Source: Ophiosphaerella korrae (lineage: Eukaryota > Ascomycota > Dothideomycetes > Pleosporales > Phaeosphaeriaceae). Taken from it: a stretch of DNA of 64,000 nucleotides. Under the pieces are notes generated by a model. It had not been told where the DNA came from and did not search any database. It saw only the letters and a list, made by a program, of their open reading frames with translations. Within the stretch, counting starts at the first letter, position 1. Every line of letters begins with the position of its first letter. Of this stretch, positions 40,073 to 51,640 are shown in pieces. Location of the stretch: contig JALNQF010000008.1 in NCBI GenBank assembly GCA_028456385.1, forward strand, positions 186,001 to 250,000. The letters run 5' to 3'. The translations under genes were made by a program, and so were the position numbers.

Positions 40073-40444
40073 GGGGCCGGGTTGGGGTTGGGTACCGGGG
40101 TACCCGCCAAGAAATTCTCGTTTTTATTTGATAAGTCTCTCAATACTAGTCCTAATTATATAATTTATAGCTTATCTTAGAGCTAGAATTTAGCTCTATA
40201 TTATCCTTAATATTACTTATATAATGTTGTGTAAGTTATATATTATCTCTAAAATTACGTAAGCTACAGCTATTATAATTGAAAATTCAACATTATATGA
40301 GTAATATTAAAGATAATATAGAGCTAAATTCTAGCTCTAAGATAAGCTATAAATTATATAATTAGGACTAGTATTGAGAGACTTATCAAATAAAAACGAG
40401 AATTTCTTGGCGGGTGCCCGGGTACCCAACCCCAACCCGGCCCC
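40073..40444. mobile_element. Foldback MITE (372 bp) with 157-bp terminal inverted repeats and TA target duplication
   Basis: The left arm (40073-40229) and right arm (40288-40444) are inverted copies of identical length. Only a few mismatches are seen, including transitions and two changes near the GGTACCC segment. The spacer is just 58 bp. The ends read GGGGCCGGGTTGGGG / CCCCAACCCGGCCCC. Both are flanked by TA (40071-40072 and 40445-40446), the target-site duplication of Tc1/mariner-type transposases. No coding capacity, so it is a non-autonomous element. Transcribed, it would form a long hairpin. It sits 104 bp before the start codon of the next F-box gene. Confidence 0.88.
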
Positions 40445-40548
40445 TAGAGAGAGAGGGGTAAAGCGTGTCGTGTCTCGCCCCAAGGCATCGCGTTGGGTTT
40501 AATTGCATTCCGCAACACGACAGCCCCCGTACATCACCTATTACTATA

Positions 40549-42360
40549 ATGCCGCAGCTCCTTGACCTTAGTGCAGAGCTACTTATTTGTATTGCATCGC
40601 ATCTACGACAAATTGATCTCCTCAATATCTCGCTGACTTGCAGCATTCTACGACAAACGACAGAATGCGAGCTTTTTCGGGAGCACAGGAACCGCTTGAT
40701 TGGTCCCAGTCACCCTATCTCCAAATTTGTGTTTCGAGTACTGCGTAAGCCAGAACTTGCTCGATACGTCAAGTCTGTGAACATCAAAGGCTGGGACACT
40801 TTGCGTGCCTTCGATCCAATCTATCACGAAAGACCCGGCAGAGTGGCCCAGCTGTATCGCAAGGAAAAGGAAACCGAATTCATGCGTTGGATATTTGAGC
40901 CAAACGAGGATGAATACCGCATATTGACAACTGCTGCAAAGGCTGCAGGAATCATCAATGATGTGTTTCCATACGAAAACGAGAGCAGCATTATCAAGAA
41001 AGCTGCCCCAATGCTCTCAATTGATGACGCGGCTGCTGCTCCCAATTCCTTTGAAACATACTTGTTTGACGATACTATCCCTATGGACGAGATACCCTAC
41101 GACCGAAAGTTTTGTCAGCTCCTTCGCGCTGGAGTAGATGACGCCTACGCAATGCTGCTGTTCGCGATCCTTACGAACGTTAATGACATTTTTCTTCGGG
41201 GGCCCGGAGAAGGCCCGAATCCACTGGATTGGCCGGAGCCGCACCACAGATTCAAAGCACTTCGTCGGCTGAGGGTCGCCAGCGTCGACGGGCAGCTTTC
41301 TTGGGGTATAGGATATCTTAGCAAACTGCTAAACCTTGCCACCAATCTAGAGGAGCTTTTGTTACACAATGCCGGATCCTGGTTCCAACTCTCTGAACCT
41401 GAACTTGACCTTGACGAGAGGGCATGGCCGGTGAACTTGAAGCCAGGGTTAATGAGTATAACCAAACTCGAAATGCTCCAAAGCGTCCTGACTAAGTCAG
41501 ATATGTCGATCCTCATCAAAGCTTGCCCTAAACTCAAATCTTTCCACTACTATACTGGAGAAGACACACTCCTAAACAATTTCGGTCCTCAAGACCTCGT
41601 TGACACACTAGACCCAATCAAAGACACAATTGAAGAACTCTACCTGGACATGAATCATTTCTGGAACGATGAACCCGGGGTTCTGATAAAGTCCTTATCT
41701 AACTTCAGTGCTCTCAGGGTCTTGGACTCTTTACCGATGATGTGGCAGGAGATGGCTGATGATGAAGACAATTTCATGAGTGGACCTTTCCCTACTGATG
41801 ACTTTCGTCTCAGTGATCGACTTCCCCCGTCTTTAACAACTCTTATTTTCCATACCAACGAGAATTCTGTGGAGTCTGTTCATCCATCGCAAATCATCGA
41901 TGTTGTAACCCACCGTGCAGATCGTCTACCACATCTCAAGAAGATATTCATAGGTACTGCAAGTGGATTGGATGTGGGGGATTTTGAGTATGTTTTAGGG
42001 CAGATTGAAAGCCATATTGGTGATTTGGAAGTGGAGGTGGCGTACGACACGGAATCTCAGAGGCCAGTGACAACATTCATGGATGGCGTCCTCCCGACCA
42101 CATATCAGCCTATTTCTCGATGGTTTTCAAAAGACAAAAAGTATGCTATTCGAAAGGTAAAGGAAGTAGGTGAAAGTGCGATTTTCCAAAAGTTCTGTGA
42201 CGAACGTGCCTATATGGGGCACGATCCGTCGGAGCTTCTAGAAGAGTTTCTAGAGGAGCTTCTAGAGGACGATGAGATGCTCCAGCTTGTTGAACAATTC
42301 AGATTGCGTGATATTTCTGGACCGGAATACGAGAGCGACGATGCTGAGGAAGAGATATAA
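40549..42360 (+). CDS. F-box protein with leucine-rich-like C-terminal region
   Basis: Intronless, 603 aa from the ATG at 40549; in-frame codons back to 40465 begin in the MITE flank and are not supported. The N-terminus MPQLLDLSAELLICIASHL...DLLNISLTCSILRQTTE is a clear F-box (residues 3-45). Downstream are irregular leucine-rich stretches (LLNLATNLEELLLHNAG, LIKACPKLKSFHYY, TIEELYLDMNHFW, LPHLKKIFIGTA) and a very acidic C-terminus (EEFLEELLEDDE). It is probably a substrate adaptor for an SCF ubiquitin ligase, of the expanded Pleosporales type. The promoter is immediately adjacent to the foldback MITE. Confidence 0.8.
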   Translation: MPQLLDLSAELLICIASHLRQIDLLNISLTCSILRQTTECELFREHRNRLIGPSHPISKFVFRVLRKPELARYVKSVNIKGWDTLRAFDPIYHERPGRVAQLYRKEKETEFMRWIFEPNEDEYRILTTAAKAAGIINDVFPYENESSIIKKAAPMLSIDDAAAAPNSFETYLFDDTIPMDEIPYDRKFCQLLRAGVDDAYAMLLFAILTNVNDIFLRGPGEGPNPLDWPEPHHRFKALRRLRVASVDGQLSWGIGYLSKLLNLATNLEELLLHNAGSWFQLSEPELDLDERAWPVNLKPGLMSITKLEMLQSVLTKSDMSILIKACPKLKSFHYYTGEDTLLNNFGPQDLVDTLDPIKDTIEELYLDMNHFWNDEPGVLIKSLSNFSALRVLDSLPMMWQEMADDEDNFMSGPFPTDDFRLSDRLPPSLTTLIFHTNENSVESVHPSQIIDVVTHRADRLPHLKKIFIGTASGLDVGDFEYVLGQIESHIGDLEVEVAYDTESQRPVTTFMDGVLPTTYQPISRWFSKDKKYAIRKVKEVGESAIFQKFCDERAYMGHDPSELLEEFLEELLEDDEMLQLVEQFRLRDISGPEYESDDAEEEI

Positions 42361-43289
42361 CGTGTTGTAACACTGGCGAAGATGTGCTAGAATGGTGACC
42401 TTCATAGGCAGTACCTCAGGTTGGCGTATCTTTTAACGCCTTGGAGCTTTTTTTTTTTTTTTTTTTTTTGGTTGGGGTTTCGGTCACAGGTGTCGCTTAT
42501 ACTCAGCATAATAAGGACATGAGCTACCCGTTTGTATTACGTGTAAGTATTAACCACTTCAACCTTTCCATTCCAAAAGCCCCAACAGTCACGCAAACTA
42601 CCGTCTTTTTTGGAAAAAAAAATTGTAACATAATCGCTACTTTGGCCCACTTTGGCAAAATCATCCGCAGCAGCACACTAGGCTAATTCTGCGAGGAAGA
42701 ATTTCAGGTCGCTTGCCATTGGTGGGGGTAATGAAGAAATACGCTGTCAAATGAAAGAGAATGGGTGGGAAGTTCAGGCAACTAATAGTAGCGATAAATA
42801 AGGAACAAGATCCGCGGATGCCCAACTGCTCGCCATATCTTAGCCAGTGCGGAGTAAGACGAACGCAATTAGAAGAAAAGTCCGAATACGCTCCTCTTCA
42901 TCTTTATAAGCTATGAAGCTTCTCCATGCCCTTATATAGACCGTCTTAATAAACTAAGCCCAAATCCTTCTTCTTCGAAAAATGGCTGAATGGCGCATGT
43001 CACATGGTATCAGCCAAGCCAGACATGCTTACACGCCACCAATCACCCAACCCGGGAACATATCATTATCGTCATCGATTACTGTGAATCCACCATCCCC
43101 GCATATGGTATCTCATCATAAAACGTTCCATGGTCAACGTCTTTATCTAGTTCTTGATACAACCATGGAAGTCGGCGGCGTCAACGCCAATAACGGTTGC
43201 TTGCGGCCCCATTATCCGGCGTAGATAACACAGCAACTAAGCCACCTCTTTCGCCGGATCCTAACCCAGATTCATTATATTATAACACC
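42361..43289. other. Intergenic region with a poly-T tract
   Basis: No confident gene. A 20-nt poly-T run lies at about 42450-42469. A short ATG frame at 42982-43224 (80 codons, MAEWRMSHGISQARH...) has no recognised features and may be leader sequence of the following gene. Confidence 0.4.
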
Positions 43290-44649
43290 ATGGGTATCTT
43301 GTTCTCAACTGATAACAGCTCACATGGGCCTTGGAAGAGCGATGCGCGATACGCTATGGAAGCGGGAGCTTATTGCGTCATTTGTGGGGCCCCGTTTGAT
43401 TTGATCGGAGAGGTCTACCATATGAATTCTAAAGATCCTCGCTATCAGGTTTGTTTCCTTTCAAATCCTACATATTAATGCTGATATGTCGTTGGAGTGG
43501 TTATTTGATTGTCGCCTCATAGGTTATAGTAAAGATGAGAATAGCCACAAGCTTGCGAGTAGAGATGCAGAGTACGATATAAATTTCGACTGCTTAGGCC
43601 TTTGTTAATAATACCTACAGTGCAGTCAACAGCTCGAATGTTGACGGTGTCTTCCTTTCAGAAAAGGCTAGATACCGGTTTGCAAGCGCTGGCCCTTTCC
43701 GAGTACCAGATCGGACCGGCTTGCGGGATGTCTGGTACGATGTATTGCGGTATGGGCGCGAGGCTTGTGGGCCTGAAAGTGGAGGTGCCTTGTTTGCACT
43801 GCACGAGGCCTGCTTAAGTATAGGGTTTAAAGTGATTGATGATATTCGCGCTCAGCAGAAGGACCTAGGGAAGGCACCCGCATTGATGGTCATATGTCGG
43901 CTTCTGAACGCTCGTCTCTCGGATCATCGTGCACGCATGCCCTCGCCAGATGACATTGTGCGTGATGAGGATAACAGGTTGAATGATATTTTCAACTTAT
44001 GCGGTCACTCGGATCGATACGGGGCACGAAGTGCATTAGGCTTGGAACATTTGGACTGGTGGGGTGGAGAATACGAGGTACGACGTTTCACACGTGTATA
44101 CACAGCTGGGCTAACATGGCATAGAAATTTTATACTGACCCCATCAACGTTCCGGCGCTCGACTCGTTCACTTTTGATATTCTGCTAGCGTCTGCACATG
44201 AGGAAACAGCTGCTCACCATTTAGTGATCACACGTGAGCCTAGAGGAATCGAACGACTTCCAACTGAGCTACTCGACATGATTTGTAAATATTTACCTAC
44301 GCAGTCGGCTTTCAGGCTTCACCAGACCTCAAAGGCCTTGGCTAGATCCCTCTCATTGGACAACTCATTTTGGCAGGACGCTCTGCGTCATGGAAGCGCA
44401 CACTCTCATTTATGGGATCTTGACATGAAGCAGATCGAAAATCTCCGGCAGGGCTCAAATGTAGCATCTAGTGCGACTGGCTGGGGCTGGAAAAGTGCTG
44501 CGAAACTACTTGCCATGAAACAATTCTCAATCCATGATGAAGACACACGACTGGCAGATATGCCGCTCGGACTTCGAAATCGTTGCCGAATCTGGAATCT
44601 CATTGAGACTGAGCTCCGGCTCGAAATCAAAAGAAATACTGGCTTTTAA
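43290..44649 (+). CDS. F-box protein, multi-exon
   Basis: Proposed exons 43290-43448, 43498-43558, 43626-44077 and 44125-44649, 398 aa. Exon 1 has YCVICGAPFDLIGEVYHM, the typical N-terminal CxxC of a Pleosporales F-box family, and exon 2 has WLFDCRLIGYSKDEN. The last exon contains the F-box GIERLPTELLDMICKYLP...FRLHQTSKAL and the family motif SHLWDLDMKQ. The first (GTTTGT) and last (GTACGA) introns are convincing. The middle junction (GTAGAG to GTGCAG, 43559-43625) is the best solution found, but one longer exon with a frameshift near 43600 is also possible. Likely an SCF substrate adaptor. Confidence 0.62.
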
Positions 44650-44950
44650 CGATATGATGGAGCAGTGGATACATCCATGATTCATAGTATATCACCACAC
44701 TGTGATTTCGCCGTCGAGAATGGAAATGAAAATAGTTCACGCAAGCCTATGAGTACAACTTCCGCCTTGGAGAAGCTTTAAGGTCAATCAAGCACCAAAT
44801 CAGCCTCCCTACGGCACATACTTTGGAGGTCCTGGAGCAGAGTCATGTTAAGAGAACTACACTGGTATCAACTTTTATATAGTACTCAATAATACGTATT
44901 CCTGTACTGAATGGCTGCATCAGTACATCTGTAATTGTAGGTGAGTTTAT
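44650..44950. other. Intergenic region, convergent 3' ends
   Basis: 3' flanks of the convergent F-box and spherulin-4 genes; nothing else seen. Confidence 0.4.
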
Positions 44951-45801
44951 CTATTGTGAACTGATTGCTGCAACGAATTGCTGCCAGCACGGCTCCCGAA
45001 AAGACTCATAGAAGTTGGACATCGCGGTCGTTATGAAGAGATATGCGGCCCGTTCACGTAGAGCTGCGGTTAAATGTTCGACCTCCTCCCCTGGCACCGA
45101 ATGAAGCATGTAGCAAGTCCGTGAGCGATCATACGGCGAAGTTCTAAGCCAATCTTGGTATTCCTTTGTTATGAAATGCCCATAAGAAGTTTCTACTACT
45201 ACTGTAATGTCAGGGCCCGGAGTTGCGAGCTTGCCATTGACAGCCGTCCCCGGATTGTGAATAGTCTTTTGAATGTCAGCTTGTAAAGCCAAGTAACCGG
45301 AAGGATAAAACGCACAATTCTGTTACCGCCGATACTGTTGTTCGCTTTGACATTGTGGTCAATGCTGTCGAGATACTGTTTCGAGTATGACGAATACAGG
45401 TTCACTGTTTCATCGACGAAGATACCTTGCACTTCGATTTGGGTGTGTGAATTATCTCCAGAGCGAGTTGCATAGGTTCGAATATCTTCCAACACATCGT
45501 CTATCGGTCTTTGACAGTATGTTGCTCGCACATAGCCAACTATCTGGACGTTGGAGTAAGCATTCAATCGCGGAACTTCACGAACATAATCCTCATTAGG
45601 CCACCACGGAGCTGCACCGGGCCCACTATTCGGGTTAATTATGACCAAGAATTGGAGATTAGGGTGCGCTTCGATTCTAGCGACAGTCAGACAATGAAAA
45701 CTCTTCTTCTCCCGGATAGGACGAACATACGCGGCGTATAATGGATTCCAAGACCCTGGATGGGGATATACATAGAGAGGAAGCAAGATCCCCGACTTCA
45801 T
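44951..45801 (-). CDS. Spherulation-specific family 4 (spherulin-4-like) protein
   Basis: Three exons on the minus strand: 45801-45731, 45676-45316 and 45265-44951, 248 aa. The introns (54 and 50 bp) have GTATGT and GTGCGT donors and CTGAC branches. Diagnostic motifs are ILLPLYVYPHPGSWNPLY, FLVIINPNSGPG, VQIVGYVRATY, IEVQGIFVDET and the C-terminal NPGTAVNGK, DITVVVETSY and CYMLHS. Spherulin-4 was named from Physarum spherulation, and fungal relatives are often cell-surface or secreted glycosidase-like barrels. This copy has no evident signal peptide. A second family member lies at 58812-59940. Confidence 0.88.
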
Positions 45802-46470
45802 ACTTTAGGTTTGTGCTATAGTTCTGAGTTATTAGGAGATAAGTAAACGTGTTCTCTTAGCCGGTTCATTTACATGCTTACTAAGCAATGGTGGGTCGGC
45901 TGTAGAAAGCAAATAGTAATGCATCTGCTGAAACTGGAAGTTGATATGCTAAATAATTCCGCACATGTTCGTCGTAAAGGCGACCCTGATAAAGTAATCA
46001 AGGGCATCAACCGGGTGTAATATAGAAAGTATCTCAAATTCCAGAAGAACCTTGGGATGCTTCGACTGGTTTAAAGTCTCCTAGAACCTCCCGTTGTCAT
46101 GCAAGACGTAGAAAAGGCGATCTTGTCTAAGTACTATATGTTATGTGTCTTGAAATGGTTCCGTTTGTGTCGGACAGTCAGTGAGTTATCGCGGTTTCTG
46201 TTATAGGAATGACTTGGTTTTTCTATGACCTGAATTTTTGAAATAAAAAACAATGGTTAGTACTATATTCCATGAACCTAAATCGAAGCTAAGGCCTCCT
46301 GACATCTAACATGGATCACCGAAGCGCAATCACATTCTATTGCATCAATTCTAATTTTGTATCTAACGTAGTATGAAAACTATAGAAAGATAATATCCTT
46401 ACATGATTCTATCTTAATTACCGATTTCTACGATTAGATATATCTTTACGTTTCGGACTATGCTATCTAT
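45802..46470. other. Intergenic AT-rich region
   Basis: No gene seen. AT-rich sequence between the spherulin-4 gene and LTR/MITE-like copy 2. Confidence 0.4.
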
Positions 46471-46672
46471 TGTGGCATACTAGGATGCTCGTTGAAGTAG
46501 GGAGCAGGTGCCAACCCGCAGTCGATGAGATGAGTTGAATATCTTGGGTTGAGTGCTACGTGGCGAGTTAGTTTCGGTGTCTCCCTCCCCCACCCAATCT
46601 CACTCGAGCCCCCTACAGAGCCCCAAAGCTGACCTAATACTCCCTGATCACGTGTGTATCTACTACACCACA
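46471..46672. mobile_element. Short LTR/MITE-like element, copy 2 (202 bp)
   Basis: It begins TGTGGCATACTAGGATGC and ends CTACACCACA, diverged from copy 1 at 26570-26773 but colinear throughout. A clean 4-bp target-site duplication CTAT flanks it (46467-46470 and 46673-46676). It has TG...CA ends and no coding capacity. Two independent insertions with target duplications support a mobile element rather than a shared regulatory block. The class (solo LTR versus MITE) is unresolved. Confidence 0.72.
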
Positions 46673-47890
46673 CTATAATGAGCACCACTTTACAACTAAG
46701 TCACAGGGATTTTGGTGATCAATAAACTGAAATTTGCAATGATATTGGATCGATCTACAGACCATGGTAACTAAAACGTTATACATTCCGCACGTTCCAT
46801 TTGCTAAGCCTTTAGCTAGTAACCTTAGAAGACATTAGGTTCGCGGCTAGGATGGTCAGATTCGAACTAGTAAAATATTTGAAGAAAAGGATGTGGCCTT
46901 ACATAGCAAGTGTTGCAGTTTTCAGTCTTTAAATAAATTATTCTATGAGTTTCACAATGACCCTGACGGGCGGTGCAATAACCCTTTGACTTGACTTGCT
47001 GTACCTACAATTGCCTTTCTTCTTCCCCGGGCAATGATGTGTCGTGGTTGCCTCTTTCTTTGGAATTTAAGCTTCGCTTCTAGCTGTAATTGTTGGAATT
47101 AGATAGGGTGCGAGGCGGTTTATAGCTGTGGCTTACTTAAACGTTTCTCTTGTTCTTGCTTAAGACGGAGTATAGTAGAATCAGAGCCGTTCTCTCCTTC
47201 AAACAGTATCTTATCGTTTCCAAATACCTAGGTACCTATATAGAGAATACCAAGGTAGGTGCGGCCTCACTGGGTAGTTATGTGAGTACAGGTACCTTAG
47301 AATCCTACCCGCGTGAATATATTAACAACTACCCGCTTACTCTATCTAGATAGGCTTTACGGCCAAATCACTACACTAAATAATTAAATCACTCGCTCTA
47401 ATTGAGTTGAACAGTTCCAATAGAAAGGGCAAAAGTCCAAATCTTAGCTTCTGGTCACTAGTAATTATTTTTATAAGAAAATTATCCAATTCTTCTCACA
47501 ATTTTTCTATTCACGTCCCCGAGCGGCTGCTTACCTAGGGAGGGATTGTTTAACTCACGTCGTTATATTGGTGATATTGTACCTTTGCTTGGTTGCGGAA
47601 TCTATCTTCACATCTCCTTGATTATTGTGACAGGAAGATAAGATGAACCCAAAAGCACTAAAGCGTGCTAGCTTTACTACGTGTAGGTACTTGCGATACA
47701 CGGCATGCGGGAGCCAAGGCTAGGCAGGAGGCCCAGTCCCGTGCGGCGGGTGGGCAACAGGGATCCCGTCACTATAAACATGCCCGTACCTTTCTCCTCC
47801 CTAAGACTACTTTCCTCAAACCCCTCAACTTTGAGTATCTACTCTCTCGCTCTAACGTATAGCATGCCAAACACGCTGCTCACCTACAAA
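46673..47890. other. Gene-free AT-rich region
   Basis: No supported gene. It includes CCTAGG-type palindromes near 47228 and 47534, and pyrimidine-rich sequence near 47790-47840 that may be the former promoter of the kinase-like pseudogene. Confidence 0.4.
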
Positions 47891-49086
47891 ATGGATGACG
47901 GAACACCAAATTGAGCATCAGACTCGTCCTCATTAGTGTACGATCATGAGCCTTTCGAAACCTTTCGCCATCGAGTTTCGGACTTTCCGAAAGACCTATG
48001 GAACGAGCCTAAAGACAATGTGGTAATCCAACGGATTTCAGGTAGAGGATTTAACCGCATCGTTGGTATTTCATGGAAGGCTGTTGGGCAAAAGAATACG
48101 GAAGAATACATCCTTCGAATCCCACGGTTTGATGCAGCGCGACTAGACCAGGACATTGCAGCCTTATATGCGGTGCACGAGCTGGGAGAAATTCCTATCC
48201 CTAAAGTTGTTTACTTTAATGAAGCCGCAAATAACAAGTTGGAAAGCCCCTATATGATACAAACACGGCTGCCAGGAACTGATCTGCATTCTACTTTCAC
48301 TAGGCTGGACCATATACATAAGTGCCACATTGCGGCCAAACTAGGGATGATTTTTCATCGCATGCTGTTAGTAAAGAGCTCGGCTGCAGGTCGTTTCTCT
48401 ATTTCAACCAACTATATTAGCTTGGGGTCGAAATATTATATTACCCCCTTCTTCGAGCCGAAAGATGTGGCTGAAGGCAAGGATAATCTTCAGGAAAGTA
48501 AAGCCGACTGTACCACATTTAGCCTGCTGGAGAAGACTTTTAAAGCACGTCAGGCTGGCCGTTTGGAGACATGCCCCTCAGACACTCTTCTTCCAAAACT
48601 CCTGGACCAGTTTGTCACCATGGCTCACGAGCTGGGCATAGATATTTGGCTCTAAGGAACACAAAACTCTCTGTGTCATTTAGATTTCTCACCCCGGGAC
48701 ATCCTGGTTGATTCAACATCAGAAAGTATGCAGAAAATCATCACTGGTATCCTGGACTGGGACAGTGCTGTTATGGCGCCAAGATTCATGTCATGTGCAC
48801 CTCCACTTTGGATTTGGGCCTGGGACGAAGATGAAGGTGAAGATGAGCGAACTGCAAATGATTTTCCTTCAACTGCGGAAGGAAAAGCTTTGAAACTCAT
48901 TTTTGAGCAAGCCGCTGGACTAGAATATATGCGATACGCATACTCGCCTGTTTACAGGTTGGCTAGACGGCTGGTGCGGTTTGATATTGATGGCGTGTTC
49001 ATTCTAACGAGGATTATGACGAAGCAGAAGCTATGTTGCGGGAGTGGATGGAGATTCGCCATTTGCAAACTACGCAATTATCTTAA
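47891..49086 (+). pseudogene. Aminoglycoside phosphotransferase (APH)-like kinase, inactivated
   Basis: One reading frame from ATG 47891 encodes an APH/choline-kinase-like protein of the large fungal type: NVVIQRISGRGFNRIVGISW, EYILRIPRFDA, IPIPKVVYF, YMIQTRLPGTDL, HLDFSPRDILVD and GILDWDSAVMAP. It is broken by TGA (47912-47914), TAA (48653-48655) and a frame change near 48995, after which SNEDYDEAEAMLREW appears in another frame and ends at 49084-49086. Both stops are one C-to-T or G-to-A transition from sense codons, as repeat-induced point mutation would produce. In the catalytic loop the Mg-binding Asn of HxD(x)4N is Asp (GAC, 48698-48700). The D-W-D motif is intact. Function presumably lost. 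Confidence 0.82.
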
Positions 49087-49286
49087 TATTTGAGTTACTT
49101 AGTAAACGAGATTAATTAGTTCTTAATGGATGTATTAACGATGGTTCATCGAAAGTGCGGATAATACTCAGTCGTCATAAGGACAAGAATTAGATACACA
49201 ATAGAGAAAAGATGAGAGTCAAGAAATCCCCGCGGCTCCTAGTGGATGATATGGATCTCTTCATTGCCTAAAGTATATGTTTCAAT

Positions 49287-50864
49287 CTATCCTAAGATTT
49301 CTGTCCAGGCTGGTTTAAACGTGTACCCAGTATCATAAAAAGTGGTGTAAAACACGAGGTAGCTAAGAAATGTCGATACAATAAACAACCCAGACATGAA
49401 CTCCCTGGTCGATCCACTCAGACCAAATATTCTGCAGGGCAATTTTGATAGAGATCCCATAAAGAGTAGGCGATAAATAACATGTAACACAAGAATTAAA
49501 ATAAGGGTTCTCAACAATGACCCAAGAGATGCTGCGGTAAGAAGAAAAAAAATATATTGGCCATTATAAAACACATATCGCTGCATAATAGATATTGAAA
49601 TGATTGACAGAATGGTCAATGTGAAGACAACAAACAGGAATGAATTCAAAAAATTGTGTACCAAATCTTCTTCGAGGGCAAGAATCCGTGAAATATGGGC
49701 AACGACTATTGACCGAGGTTTTCCGCAGATGACAGCCATTTTGGAAAAAGGATTTTTCCGAGACACGAAAATGACTACTGAAGTTCTCGACAGCCTAAGG
49801 GAAATCAAGAGAATGCTAGCAGTACAAAGTATGGAGATAAGAATAGAGGCGTGAAATACGGCTACCTTTTGCCCGATTGGACTGTATAAGGAGAGATGCG
49901 GAGCAATTGAAAGCCATAAATAGTTGCCAACAATGGTGGAAAAGATGACACCATCGACGAGCATAAGTTCCAGTTCGGATAGGAAGTCTTTCAAGTTGAC
50001 AAGGATGGGCGTAGGATGTAAATCGAGGGCACCGGCACTTCCTGCCGCTAGGCGAAATATCTCAGGTAAGACAAATGTCGTTATCATGATTCCAACAAAC
50101 CATTTGCTACCTGAGATATTTTCCATTCCAAATATTTTGATAGCCTGTAGTAAAACCCCGCAAATGAAACTCGTCATGCTGAACCTCCACGTTCGATCGA
50201 TACCTGATCCCCGGTGAAATCGAAGACCTTTTTGGAATACTTCCGGCAAAGAGATATCGTCCGTTCTCTCACTTTCTGTGTGTACATGGTATAAATCTAG
50301 ATTATTTTCTCTGGTTGATCCTCTGGAAACGAATCGGGTATCCAATTCATCAGGGGCGGTGCTAGCCGCAACACATCCAATGTTGCTATGACTTTTCGTT
50401 TGGTCTATAGTATAATCCTCAAATAGGTAATTGAGTATCTTTCCGCAATAGTGACCCTGAGGCAATTCTGGCTCTGTGAACCGGTCATACCAGACGTGTG
50501 TGGCTGCAATTAGAATGGAACACCCTGCCACGACTAACGAGATGAATTTGACAAGCATCATTACAGTGTCGAGAATGCAAACGAATAGCGAGCTTTTTAA
50601 AATGTATCCAATCTTGTATTGCCCACTGCAAACTCTGCCGGTGTTCTGGAACATAACAGCAATAGTGCATGCCATGATAGGCCAGAATACACTCTGCCAT
50701 GATACTTCAAGAACTACAAAAGATATTAGCACAAACCGGAGACGCCAAAAACCGCATATTTTGGTGTTTTAGTACATACAGCGACGAAGATCCCATTCAT
50801 TATAGCAGGTATATTTGATGGTTTCTGTTCTTGTGTAGTCTTCGGTTTTGTTGATCGTGAACAT
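49287..50864 (-). CDS. Multi-pass membrane protein, unknown fungal family
   Basis: Two exons on the minus strand: 50864-50780 and 50713-49287, 503 aa. The 66-bp intron has GTATGT, branch GCTAAT and GTAG. The first exon gives MFTINKTEDYTRTETIKY..., a short, probably exposed N-terminus with a glycosylation sequon. At least eight hydrophobic segments follow, for example MMLVKFISLVVAGCSILIAA, ISILCTASILLISL, FLFVVFTLTILSIISIS and GLFIVSTFLSYLVFYTTFY. A hydrophilic loop (about residues 110-180) separates the first segments from the rest. No transporter or enzyme signature is recognised. Confidence 0.68.
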
Positions 50865-51640
50865 GCTGAGCTGTGTCGCCAAGTATTCTTGTAAATAACA
50901 CTGCAAGGAGCGTTATATGATTATAGAATCATTTTATATGTTGAGTGACAGATGCATGCTCCAAGGCGAGATAAGAGTTATCTCTTTTCAAATACGGACA
51001 TATTCGCCCCTGCATCAAAGTTCTACTGCGTACCTGAAATGTTGTCATCCATTGCACGTCTTAATGGGGCGAAATTAACTGGTAAAAATACCCTGCAATG
51101 CTGCACGGCGTGGGGTGTAATATGGAGCTTAAGTCAGCTGACGGTGATCCACAGACTGCTGGTAAATTTCTACTGCGATGGTTTTTTCAGTTTTTGCTCG
51201 GTGTTTCTATAGTGAGGTCCATAATTTATCACACCAGGCCTTTGTATTTTGTTAGTTGAAGAGATAGAGGAGTATGCTTGGTGTGCTGCATTAACCTAAG
51301 GTCTCTCATCTTCTACCTGGGTAGTGTCAATAATAGTAGACCCGGCGTTAACCTAGTTTAAGCATATCCTCCAAGTGTGAGAGCGACTTTATAGATGAAG
51401 TTGGCATTAATCACTAGATAAGAACCGCCGGAGATATCTTATGTATTCATCGGTGAGCGACAGGGCAGTGCTAGGCAGACGTGCAGCGAATTCTAGGCGC
51501 TCTCCTCTGGGACCGGTTTGAAACTGAAACCCAAATACGCCCCCACACAACTGTGCCACCTAGGCTCATCTATATCTACTGCACGCAGTCTTTTCACAGA
51601 TCATCACTTCGAGTATTGCTGACCTGCGCGATATAGTATT
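50865..51640. other. Intergenic region between divergent membrane-protein genes
   Basis: No supported gene. It carries the upstream regions of both flanking membrane-protein genes. Confidence 0.4.
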
